A stretch of DNA of 17,050 nucleotides from UBA7396 sp964404065 (GTDB lineage: Bacteria > Patescibacteriota > Gracilibacteria > BD1-5 > UBA6164). Both the position numbers and the translations under genes were made by a program. Numbering within the stretch: the first letter of the stretch is position 1; each line of letters opens with the position of its first letter. The DNA lies in contig CAYOIP010000025.1 of NCBI GenBank assembly GCA_964404065.1, positions 1 to 17,050 on the forward strand. Direction: 5' to 3'. Under the pieces are notes generated by a model, which saw nothing but the letters and a program-made list of their open reading frames with translations, was not told the origin of the DNA and did no database searches. Positions 1 through 7,455 of this stretch are shown here, piece after piece.

Positions 1-10
1 GAGGTAGTAT

Positions 11-58
11 GTGTTGTCCCCCTCTCCTTCAAAGGAGAGGGGCTAGGGGTGAGGGGGA
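11..58. repeat. GC-rich REP-like hairpin with conserved tail
   Basis: An 11-bp perfect inverted repeat (cccctctcctt at 19-29, aaggagagggg at 32-42) is followed by a G-rich tail, ctaggggtgagg (43-54). It is strikingly GC-rich against the very AT-rich surroundings. Hairpin-plus-tail elements of this form recur as dispersed repeats in many bacterial genomes, often near RAYT or DUF559 genes (from memory, not searched). It lies just past the stop of the minus-strand ATPase gene, but no T-run follows it, so it is not a convincing intrinsic terminator. Confidence 0.7.
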
Positions 59-72
59 AAAGTGACTAAGTA

Positions 73-2505
73 TTACATTATCCCTATTCTATATTCAATC
101 TCTTTTTGTATAAAACTTTTTTCTCTTCAGTATTTTAAACGAGAAAGTTCATAAAAAGCTTTTGCTATATTTTCATCTCACTTTTCCAAATAAGGATTTT
201 TAGGAATTATAGAAAAAGGAGTTGTTGGTTGATTATCAACTGAAAGTTTCATAACAGCTTTGAATTTATCCATATTTACTAAATCTTGAGTAGAAAATAT
301 TGGAGCATAATATTTTTCCATAAATTCTCCATCTTCAGGACCGATTTTATAACTCATTATACTTCAAACGTTTCAGAAAATTGCTCATTTTAGATTTAAG
401 TTTGATTTAGTTAGTGCGTCAGATTTCTCTAATTGTCATAAATATTGGTGAGCTAAAATAAGTCAAAGACGATATTTTCTGGCTTCAGATAAAATTGATT
501 CGATACTTGGAGTAATATAGTTTTGGAATTCATCTATATATAAGAAAAAATCTTTTCTTTCTTCTTTTGTCATATTTTGTCTTCTCATCGCTGAGATTTG
601 GATTTTTGAAACAATTATAAGTCAAAGAAGTTCAGAGTTAATATCTCATAAAATTCATTTTGATAAATTTACCAGGATTATTTTATTTGAATTCATCGCT
701 TGAGAAATATCAAAACTTGATTTAACTTGTCCTATAATATTTCTCATCATAGTATTTGTGATAAATCAACCAAATTTTGCAGAGAAGTAAGGAATTATTT
801 CTCATTTTTCTCTTTCTCACATTGCAGCAAAAGTTTTTTCCCACCAAGCTTTTACAATAGGATTTTTTAAATGACGAATTCTTTCTTTTTGAAAATCATT
901 ATCTGTAAAAAGTCTAACTATATCAGTCAAAGCTCATCATTCTGGATAATCCATCAAAGTTAAAACTCAGTTTCTAAAATAATCTTGGATACGAGGACCA
1001 AATATTTCATTACCAAAAAGTTTTATCATGATATTCATAGCATCCATAGCAACTAAATCTTTTTCTTCTACACTTGATGCTTCTAGTAAATTTATTCAAA
1101 CAGGTCTTTCTAAATCAGCAGGATTAAAAATAATTACATCATCAGCTCTACTTCTAGGAATAAAAGGAATTAAATCTTTTATCAAATCTCAGTGAGGATC
1201 AATTACACAAATTCATTTTCCATTTGCCAAATCTTGCCTAGCCATAACTTGTAAAATACTAGATTTTCATGTACCAGTTTGCCCGATTACATAAAAGTGT
1301 CTAAATCTATCTTCATCTTTTAATTTAATTTCTTTTTTTACTCATCTATAAATATTGTCTCAAAGTACAAGTCACTCTTTTGGAATAGAAGTTGGAGCTT
1401 TTACTATTTTGAAATTTTGCCATTTTATTTCTGGAGTTTTGTTGTATTTTATATGTGGAAAATGAAATAGTGAAGCAATTTCTTCAGTATTCAAAATCAT
1501 TTTTCTCAGCCAAAAAGGTTTTTTAAAATATCTATAAATATAGTTTTTTACTAAATTATAATTATTGTGTCTATGGGTATATTTAAATCAGTTAAATTCT
1601 GGATAAGTAAATTGTTTAAAAGTTGATAATATATTTACAAGTTCAGTTTTTACTCAAGATTTTGAATTTCAAGTTGTAATAATTCTTATAACACAACTGT
1701 ATCAAACTTTTTCTGCTTTTTCATCAACTATTTTTGCTCTATCTTGAGTTAATGCAGAAGTTTTATTTTTATGAGAACTATCTTTTTCTTCTTGAAAATT
1801 TATAAATATATTTATAAATCAAACAATCATTTTAAAAGGATTTAAACTAAAAAATGCTTCTTTTTTTCACTCCATTATTTTACTTGAAATATCTTGACAT
1901 TCTTCTTGCCAATCATCATCTTCTGGTTTTAAAATTATTTGTAAAACAGCCGATTCGTCTTCTTCCAGTTTTGAAAAAGCATTTGTAATATTGTTTATTG
2001 GGTCTGATTCAAGTTTTTGGTAAGTTTTTATTGGATAAAAATATTCTTTTTTTGTATTAATATAAGTTGATTCCCAATATTTTTTTCATGAGAAAATATT
2101 TATTTCTTGAGTTTCTTCTATAATAGCATCTGGATAAAATCAATTTATTTGTTTTTCAATTAAATCTTTATAATTATTAGGGCAAACTAGATAAAAATAT
2201 ATATCTCACCCGTGAGCTACATATTCAAAACTTATATAATCTTGTCATAAAATGTGTGATTTTATTTTGTGTGAATAAATACTATTTAAACTGGCAAGTA
2301 ATTGTTCCATTAATCAAATCATTTCTTTGAAATCTTTAGTAGTTTCTTGTTTTTCATCTAAATCAGAATTTTTTTTCGGCATTGTAATACGCAAAAAAGA
2401 AAGTCTTAAAGTTCTTTTAAAATTTTGCCTTTTTCTCAAAATATATACTATTAACATTATTCATAAAAATAGTATCAAAAATATCAATAATCAAGTTGTG
2501 TTCAT
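73..2505 (-). CDS. Membrane-anchored VirD4/HerA-type conjugation ATPase
   Basis: An 810-residue protein read with UGA=Gly. Residues about 4-24 form one hydrophobic helix followed by a basic stretch, which suggests a membrane anchor with the bulk in the cytoplasm. The Walker A motif is GQTGTGKSS at 408-416, and its Gly413 is encoded by TGA. A conserved VIDPHGDL follows near residue 436, and the Walker B motif IDEFQ lies at 657-661 with Asp658 and Glu659. This pattern is typical of the type IV secretion coupling or HerA-like (DUF87/TraM-recognition) ATPases that are common in CPR genomes. Members move DNA or protein across membranes by ATP hydrolysis; the substrate here cannot be told. No other secretion-system genes lie in the window. 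The ATG at 2505 is followed directly by the hydrophobic helix and preceded by a promoter-like sequence. Family is secure, exact role is not. Confidence 0.88.
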
Positions 2506-2534
2506 TTTTATTTATTTATTTTTTAATTTTGAAT

Positions 2535-2562
2535 ATTATAACATATTTTTCTCTTAAAACAA
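2535..2562 (-). promoter_or_regulatory. Promoter for the ATPase gene
   Basis: On the minus strand, TTGTTT (2562-2557) and a perfect TATAAT (2540-2535) are separated by 16 bases. The -10 element lies about 30 bases upstream of the ATG at 2505, so the ATPase can be transcribed independently of the recO-like gene that ends at 2595. Seen by eye only. Confidence 0.55.
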
Positions 2563-2594
2563 AACAAACCATTAAATTTATTCCTTGCTTTTTG

Positions 2595-3161
2595 TTAATT
2601 TTTATATGAAACTAAAATATTTTTTAAAATTTCTTTCTTTTTTAAATCCAGTCATTTTAATTTTAAAATATTTTTTATATTTTCATTTCTTATATATTTT
2701 AAAATTTTCTTAATTTTTTCATCTCTATTTTCTATATTTAAAATTCATAAAATATTATAAATTTTTATTTGAGCAAAAATAAGTTTTTCATTTGTGATAT
2801 CAGGAAATTTATTTACTTCATTTATTATATTAAATATTTCAAATATTGGCATATTTAAAGGACATTTTTCATCTACAATTTTTAAAATATTTAAGTATTC
2901 CAAAATTATTTCATAATCTTTTCATAAGTAATCAAACTCATTTTTTATTTTTATATTTCTTACTTCATTTATATTGTTTTCTTTTTGGACATTTATTTCA
3001 AAATCTATTATATATCAAACATCTAGTAGTTTTTCGCGTTTATTTTTCTTTGATTTTAGTTTCAATTTTCAAAAATCATAACTAAAAACATCAAATAAAA
3101 ATTCACTTTCTTTTAGAGAAGTTATTTTTAGAATAATTCATGAGTTTTTAAAAATAGACAT
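2595..3161 (-). CDS. recO: RecO-like DNA repair protein
   Basis: A 188-residue protein. The N-terminus (SGIILKITSLKESEFLFDVF, then GKLKLKSKKNKR) fits the RecO OB-fold pattern, in which a G-I-V-L-K strand is followed by a GESD-like turn, a strand and a basic K/R-rich loop. The rest is helical and Lys/Asn/Ile-rich, as expected for the RecO C-terminal domain. It is shorter than the usual 220-250 residues, and the zinc-binding cysteines of some RecO proteins are absent. RecO binds single-stranded DNA and helps load RecA during recombinational repair. The call rests mainly on the first 50 residues. The ATG at 3161 places that motif at the very N-terminus, as in the family. The gene has the same direction as the ATPase, 89 bases away, but a separate promoter is visible between them. 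Confidence 0.65.
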
Positions 3162-3179
3162 AAAAAGTAGAGAAAATAT
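3158..3179. repeat. 22-bp repeat, copy 1 (recO start region)
   Basis: A 22-base stretch identical, by eye, to 5309-5330. Here it covers the start codon and leader of the recO-like gene. The other copy sits just upstream of the -35 element of the operon starting at 5389. Function unknown. Confidence 0.6.
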
Positions 3180-3210
3180 ATTTTTTTTAGTTTAGTGTTT
3201 TACTTTTTAT

Positions 3211-3237
3211 TTGCAAATTTTTGAAAGTAAATAAAAT
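3211..3237 (+). promoter_or_regulatory. Promoter for the structured RNA / pilin leader
   Basis: TTGCAA (3211-3216) and TAAAAT (3232-3237) are 15 bases apart. Transcription would start near 3244, exactly where the first helix strand of the structured region begins (3245). The same TTG-15-TATAAT spacing is seen at three other plus-strand sites in the window. Confidence 0.45.
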
Positions 3238-3243
3238 AGTGAG

Positions 3244-3462
3244 TGCTAAAATATAAACATTAAGTTTTTGAAAAAAAGCTTTCCTAAAAAGCCAGTATTG
3301 GGTAACTTAACTATACTTACCAATTCTTTTGTTTTTTAGGAAACTGAAGTTTATGTTTTAGCGAACTTTAAGAGTATTTTTAGGTTACCCTTTTTGTTTG
3401 CTAAAACATTATAATAGTTTTATTTTGGCATTAAAGTTATTTTATATTTTAATGCTTTTTTT
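3244..3462 (+). ncRNA. Candidate structured RNA or pilin mRNA leader
   Basis: This gene-free stretch holds several long complementary segments. Fold A: 3245-3258 pairs with 3349-3362 (14 bp, one G-U), 3280-3290 with 3333-3343 (11 bp), and 3297-3305 with 3317-3324 (8 bp, one bulge). Fold B: 3355-3366 pairs with 3396-3407 (12 bp, one G-U), and 3300-3306 pairs with 3384-3390 (7 bp, G/C-containing). The two folds compete for 3300-3305 and 3355-3362. A terminator-like hairpin follows, ending at the pilin ATG. No tmRNA, RNase P, SRP or known riboswitch consensus was recognised. It could be a stand-alone small RNA of about 215 nt or a regulatory leader. A TATAAT at 3410-3415 could be an alternative -10 that starts the pilin mRNA after the folded part. 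Confidence 0.5.
3428..3462 (+). terminator. Terminator-like hairpin directly before the pilin ATG
   Basis: GCATTAAA (3428-3435) pairs perfectly with TTTAATGC (3448-3455) and is followed by seven Ts (3456-3462). The next base is the A of the pilin start codon. The T-run is only on the plus-strand 3' side, so it would act on plus-strand transcripts. It could end a small RNA or act as an attenuator for the pilin gene. The stem is AT-rich, so strength is uncertain. Confidence 0.55.
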
Positions 3463-4770
3463 ATGAGAAAATTAAATAAAACTGTAGAGATGTTTTGACA
3501 AAACATCTCTAACAAAAATAGAAAATCAGGTTTTACCTTAGTAGAACTCATCATAGTAATTACTATTCTAGCAATTCTAGCTACAATAGCCTTTATATCA
3601 TTTCGTTCATATATTTCAGATGCTCGTGATGCAAATAGAATATCAACTATTACAAATATAGAAAAAGGTCTTGAACTTTTTACTATAAAAACTTGAACTT
3701 ATCCAGAACCAGATAGTGCAACAACTTATACTTGATGAACTAATTCATCTATAAAACAATGAGTTATTTGAGAAAATGTTGTTAGAAATATTTCTATGAA
3801 CGCTATACCACTAGATCCAAAAGATAAAACAAATTATGTGTATAGTGTTTTTTGAAATAATTCTTATTATCAAGTTGCAACTGAAAAAGAAAATTTATCT
3901 GCAAGTATTATAAATACTGTTTATGCAGATAGTAAATCAGCAATAGTAAAATGAAATTACAAAATAGATCCAAGTTTGCCAAGTTTGATAGTAGTTCCTA
4001 GTAGTGTAACTGGAAGTTGAATATTTGATCCAAAAGTTTGTTTTGTAGTAGATGGATGAAAAAATACTTTAAATAATTGTGTAGAGAAGAAAGAAGATAT
4101 GAAACTAAAAGATTTTGATAGTTCTTTAGTTTGATATTGGGATATGGAGAGTTGAACTTGAAATATACTTTATGATTTAAGTGGAAATGAAAATAATGGG
4201 AATAAAGGAGGAACAGTTTTGCCATTTAGTACTTGATGAATTATTTGAAAATGACACTACTTTGCATTAAGTGGTTCTGTTATTATTCCAACCTTTAATA
4301 CTGGGAGTTATACTAACGTGTTAAAAAACTGATATACAATATCAGCTATTGTTTCAAGAGAAGTTTGAAATTCTATACAATGAAGAATAATTGGTTGATT
4401 TGCAGCACCTTTATTAATGTGGGATAATAATACATGAACTTATTGAAATATTCAAATAACACAATATAATTCATGATGAACGTATGATAAAGCTGCAATT
4501 ACATGAATGAATTATACAAATAAATTTTCTATTATTCATTGATCATATAATGGAAATAAAATTATTCTATATGTAAATTGAAAAATGGTTAGAGAAGAGA
4601 ATACTACATTACCTATAATACCGGCAAGTTCTCTTTCATTAGTTACAATTGGAAATTATAATGATTCAAAGACCTACTGATTTAAATGAATCATCGACGA
4701 TATAAAAATCTATAACCGTGCTTTAAGTGATGAAGAAATAGCTCAACAGGCTAGAATTGCTGGATTTTAG
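3463..4770 (+). CDS. Type IV pilin-like protein with C-terminal LamG domain
   Basis: A 435-residue protein. It has a class III signal: KSG|FTLVELIIVITILAIL, with cleavage expected after Gly23, Phe24 at +1 and Glu28 at +5, followed by the hydrophobic assembly helix. Residues about 50-140 resemble a pilin or pseudopilin head. From about residue 220 (LVGYWDMESGTG) to near the end (DDIKIYNRALSDEEI) it is a LamG/concanavalin-like module, a beta-sandwich often used for carbohydrate or protein binding. It is therefore likely a minor, adhesive pilin placed at the pilus tip or surface. The PilC platform protein lies at 9051-10184. The 23-residue leader is long and carries a REP palindrome in frame (residues about 8-17). 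The ATG follows the U-run of a terminator-like hairpin, so expression may be regulated at the RNA level. Confidence 0.9.
3485..3511. repeat. REP palindrome inside the prepilin leader
   Basis: tagagatgtttt (3485-3496) and aaaacatctcta (3500-3511) form 12-bp perfect arms around a 3-base loop. The outer nine bases match the palindromes at 8338-8368 and 8714-8740. It is translated in frame as part of the leader peptide (around VEMFGQNIS). The central bases differ from the other two copies (TTTT instead of TTGCA), consistent with an older or diverged copy. Confidence 0.75.
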
Positions 4771-4793
4771 GTAATATATTAGGAACTAAATTT

Positions 4794-4820
4794 TTGCAAT
4801 TCCTTAAAATCTAATATAAT
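4794..4820 (+). promoter_or_regulatory. Promoter of the RelE-type toxin-antitoxin operon
   Basis: TTGCAA (4794-4799) and TATAAT (4815-4820) are 15 bases apart and end 33 bases before the antitoxin ATG. They lie just after the pilin stop codon, so the toxin-antitoxin pair likely has its own transcript. Confidence 0.55.
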
Positions 4821-4853
4821 AAAAGTAAATTTTATTATTTTAATTTAAAAAAT

Positions 4854-5027
4854 ATGACAACAATAACATTTAAAGAAAAATTATCAATTTCTAAAACAAA
4901 TTTTGATTCAGTTATAGATTTTCTTGAAGAAATAGAAGATTATGCTCTATGAAAAATTATGGAAAAAAATAAATTCTCTGACTCTTATGATATTTCTTTA
5001 CTTGAAAAAAAATACATATGAAAGTAG
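4854..5027 (+). CDS. Putative antitoxin of RelE/ParE-type module
   Basis: A small 57-residue protein, partly acidic, starting MTTITFKEKLSISK. It has a short N-terminal stretch and a predicted helix (FDSVIDFLEEIEDYAL). The identification rests on position: it overlaps the start of a clear RelE/ParE-like toxin by 10 bases and shares its promoter. It would bind and neutralise the toxin and probably repress the operon. With UGA=Gly the frame runs through ATA TGA AAG and ends at TAG (5025-5027). In a standard-code genome the same bases would be the classic ATGA stop/start overlap. Confidence 0.65.
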
Positions 5028-5284
5028 AATATAGAGAATTATTTGATTATGATTTATCAAATCTAGATTCTAATAATTTAAGAAGAGTCTTTGAAAAAAT
5101 AAACTTGATAAAAAATTCTGAAAGTATTAATGATTTAAGTAATTTGAAAAAACTTAAATGATATAAGAGTTTTTATAGATTAAGAATATGAGATTATAGA
5201 CTATGATTTAGTGTAGAAAAAGATAAAATAATCTTAGAAAGATTCCTTCATAGAAAAGATATATATAAATATTTTCCAAAATAA
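5018..5284 (+). CDS. RelE/ParE-family toxin (mRNA interferase-like)
   Basis: An 88-residue protein, the usual length for the RelE/ParE fold. The core is KKLKGYKSFYRLRIGDYRLG (residues about 44-63), then a strand LERFLHRKDIYKYFP at the C-terminus, with Arg54, Arg56, Arg61 and the His78-Arg79-Lys80 cluster. This matches the RelE pattern, in which L-x-G-x-x-x-x-Y-R-x-R-x-G-x-Y-R is followed by a late H-R-x-x-x-Y element. RelE relatives cleave mRNA at the ribosome, while ParE relatives poison gyrase; the C-terminal HRKDIY favours the RelE side. Its ATG overlaps the antitoxin frame, giving translational coupling. Confidence 0.85.
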
Positions 5285-5308
5285 TTTTAATTTTCCTTTT
5301 AAAATCTC

Positions 5309-5330
5309 ACATAAAAAGTAGAGAAAATAT
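5309..5330. repeat. 22-bp repeat, copy 2
   Basis: Identical by eye to 3158-3179. It abuts the TTGAAA -35 element at 5330-5335 of the operon starting at 5389 and might be an upstream promoter element or regulator site. Confidence 0.6.
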
Positions 5331-5356
5331 TGAAATAAAAAAAATTTAACTATAAT
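5330..5356 (+). promoter_or_regulatory. Promoter of the 5389-8301 operon
   Basis: TTGAAA (5330-5335) and TATAAT (5351-5356) are 15 bases apart, 32 bases before the first ATG of the operon. Confidence 0.55.
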
Positions 5357-5388
5357 TTAATCATATTTTATAAATAATCAAAAAATAT

Positions 5389-5790
5389 ATGGCTGAAGAA
5401 CAAGTTTTAACTGATGTTCAAGTTGATGAAATTATACTACCTTTGATAAAATTACATCTTCCAATAATAGAAGTAGATGAAAATGAATTTCTAGATTTAC
5501 TGAAAAATTCTCTTTCGCTAAATGTAGCAGAGAAAAAAAGAGTAGTTGATGCTGTTCCAACTCTTAGTCAATTTCAATTTGATGAATTAAAAAAAGTATT
5601 TGTTGAAGAAAGAGCAAAATTTAGAGAATTAGCTGGAGAGCATCCAGAAGACATAAAAAAACTATTAAAAAAACAACAAGAAGAATGGATTACTTTGGGA
5701 CAAATTTATTTAAATGAACAAGCTAAAAAATCTGTAGAGTGACAAGATGAACAAAAAATAGATGACCTTAAAAAATCACTTTGACTTTAG
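5389..5790 (+). CDS. Small acidic helical protein, function unknown
   Basis: A 133-residue protein beginning MAEEQVLTDVQVDEIILPLI. It is rich in Glu/Lys/Leu, with no signal peptide and no membrane segment. Helices are separated by a proline-containing turn (VVDAVPTLSQFQFDELKKVF), and a charged helical or coiled-coil stretch (about 75-115) follows. The last 16 residues lie beyond an in-frame TGA (5740-5742) and are recovered only with UGA=Gly; the true stop is TAG at 5788. I do not recognise the family. It is first in a tight operon: the hydrolase starts 6 bases after its stop. A cytoplasmic scaffold or regulatory role is possible, but nothing in the sequence proves it. Confidence 0.85.
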
Positions 5791-5796
5791 TATGAT

Positions 5797-6513
5797 ATGA
5801 ATTTAGTAAAAAATATCAGAGATTTTTGATTAATTGATTTGTTATATTCAAAGTTTCCTAAAAAGAAAGTGTATAATGAAAAACTTAAAAGGTATGAAAT
5901 ATGAGACTTGAATTGAGATATTTGGGTTTGTTTTTTACCTTGGAGAGTAACATTTGAGAATGCTAAGAAAAAGAATTTATTACCAAAAAATTGAAGATGA
6001 ATTGTATATGAGCTTCCAGATAATTTAGTTAATCCAGATCCAAATATATCACTAAAAATTCAAGAAAATATTATTAATGATTTAAAATCTTTAGATTTTA
6101 AAAAATTTAATGTTCTATGTTATAGTTTATGAACATATTTATGATTTTATGTGGCAAATAATTTTGATGTGAATAAAATAGTTGCTGTGGTTCCAGGTTC
6201 GAAACTTTGAGCATGTGTATACGAAGGAGTTGCTACAAAGAAAATATCATATAAATCAGTTAAACTATGATATAAAACATATTATGATTATGATAAAATT
6301 ATATGAAAAACAAATCCAATTTGTAATTTAGATAATTTACCAAATGATATAGAAATTCATTTATCTACACATGATTTTTATATTCCAACATATTATTGAA
6401 ACGAATTAATTCAAGGTATCAAAAATAAACAAAAGAATTTAAAAGTTTTTTTATATAAATGAAAGGGGCATATATTAACTTTATTAGATTTTTGAAAAAA
6501 TAATATATATTAG
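5797..6513 (+). CDS. Alpha/beta-hydrolase fold protein
   Basis: A 238-residue protein. The nucleophile elbow is LCYSLGTYLG, with Ser110 in C-x-S-x-G rather than the usual G-x-S-x-G. A likely acid is Asp193 (STHDFYIP) and the likely catalytic His is His225 (KGKGHILTLL), about 30 residues later as in the fold. A central strand (KIVAVVPGSK) follows the nucleophile helix. There is no signal peptide, so it is probably cytoplasmic. The substrate cannot be told: esterases, lipases, thioesterases and acyltransferases share this layout. It sits between the small acidic protein and the RluA-family gene, which starts 1 base after its stop, so the genes are almost certainly co-translated. The first-glycine substitution in the elbow is unusual but not fatal to activity. 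Confidence 0.75.
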
Positions 6514-6514
6514 T

Positions 6515-7438
6515 ATGATAATTCATTTTTGCACATTTTTAAAAGAGAAACAAAGAGTTGATATGTATTTATCAACTCTTTTAAGTGATTTTTCTAGAAG
6601 TTATATTCAAAAGATGATAGACTCTTGAGATGTATCAGTAAATGGAAAAATCATTTCAAAAAATTTAAAAATTGGGAATCATGATGAAATTATTATAAAA
6701 ATAAATATTGAAAAACTAGAACTAAATCCAGAAAATATTCCTTTGGAAATAGTTTATGAAGATGAAAATATTGCAATTATAAATAAAGATGCGTGAGTGA
6801 ATACTCATCCAACACCATGAATTGATTGAAAAAGTTGAACTTTAGTTAATGCGCTTTTGTATCATATAAAAGATTTGGCTTGAATTGGTTGAGTTGAAAG
6901 ACCTGGAATAGTTCATAGACTTGATAAAGATACTTCAGGATTGATAATGATTGCAAAAAATGATTCTATGATGCTAAAACTCCAAGAAATCATGAAAAAA
7001 AGAGATAAAATAGGTAAATATTATTTAGCAATTGTTTCTGGAATTATAAAAGACAAAGAATTTAAAATTGAAAGTTTTATTTGAAGGCATCCTATTGATA
7101 AAGTAAAAATGACAACAAAAAATCCAATTAATGGAAAAATTGCTATTTCTTATGTAAAAGTTTTAGATTACATAGATGAAAAATATACTTTAGTGGAAAT
7201 AAAAATTGAAACTTGAAGAACTCATCAGATAAGAGTTCATTTATCATCTATTTGATTTCCGATTATTTGAGATAAAGTTTATTGAGATAAAAAAGTAAAT
7301 GAAGAAGTTTTTAAAAAATACTCTCTTTCTCGTCAAGCTCTTCATTCTTATAAATTAGAAATAGAACTTTATGGAGAAAAGAAAGTATTTATTTGAGAGT
7401 TAAAGGAGGATATGAGAAGAGTGGTTTGAGATTTTTAA
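6515..7438 (+). CDS. rluD: RluA-family 23S rRNA pseudouridine synthase (RluD-like)
   Basis: A 307-residue protein, the normal family length. The N-terminal S4 RNA-binding domain (about 10-70) includes RSYIQKMIDSGDVSVNGKII. The catalytic domain holds PGIVHRLDKDTSGL with catalytic Asp137, and ETGRTHQIRVHLSS near 232-245, where Gly234 is encoded by TGA. The enzyme isomerises specific uridines of large-subunit rRNA to pseudouridine. RluD versus another RluA-type member cannot be settled by eye, so the symbol is tentative. The ATG lies 1 base after the hydrolase stop. An internal AAGGAGG followed by ATG near 7405 is in the same frame and codes ordinary residues. Confidence 0.93.
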
Positions 7439-7455
7439 ATAGTAATTTTAAAAAT

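Noticed and set aside
73..2505. UGA read as tryptophan (code 4, Mycoplasma-like)
   Set aside because: The P-loop would read GQTGTWKS and RluA-family TGRTHQ would read TWRTHQ, which would destroy invariant glycines; glycine fits everywhere.
2327..2557. Plus-strand open frame of 76 codons (and similar ones at 2846-3085, 9070-9279, 12350-12556, 14449-14676, 15963-16187)
   Set aside because: They lie antisense to longer table-25 genes with recognisable domains, have low-complexity Phe/Ile/Leu-rich translations, and no family motif.
3244..3462. tmRNA, RNase P RNA, SRP RNA or 6S RNA
   Set aside because: No tRNA-like ends, no RNase P conserved core, no SRP loop, and the 5' and 3' ends do not pair with each other as in 6S RNA; a covariance-model search would be decisive.
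3998..4225. Minus-strand open frame inside the pilin gene, and 8001-8198 inside the HEPN-like gene
   Set aside because: Shadows of real plus-strand genes; no motif and no promoter.
7404..7438. Shine-Dalgarno-like AAGGAGG followed by ATG near the end of the RluA-family gene
   Set aside because: It is in the same frame as the parent gene and would give only nine residues; it codes ordinary residues (LKEDM).
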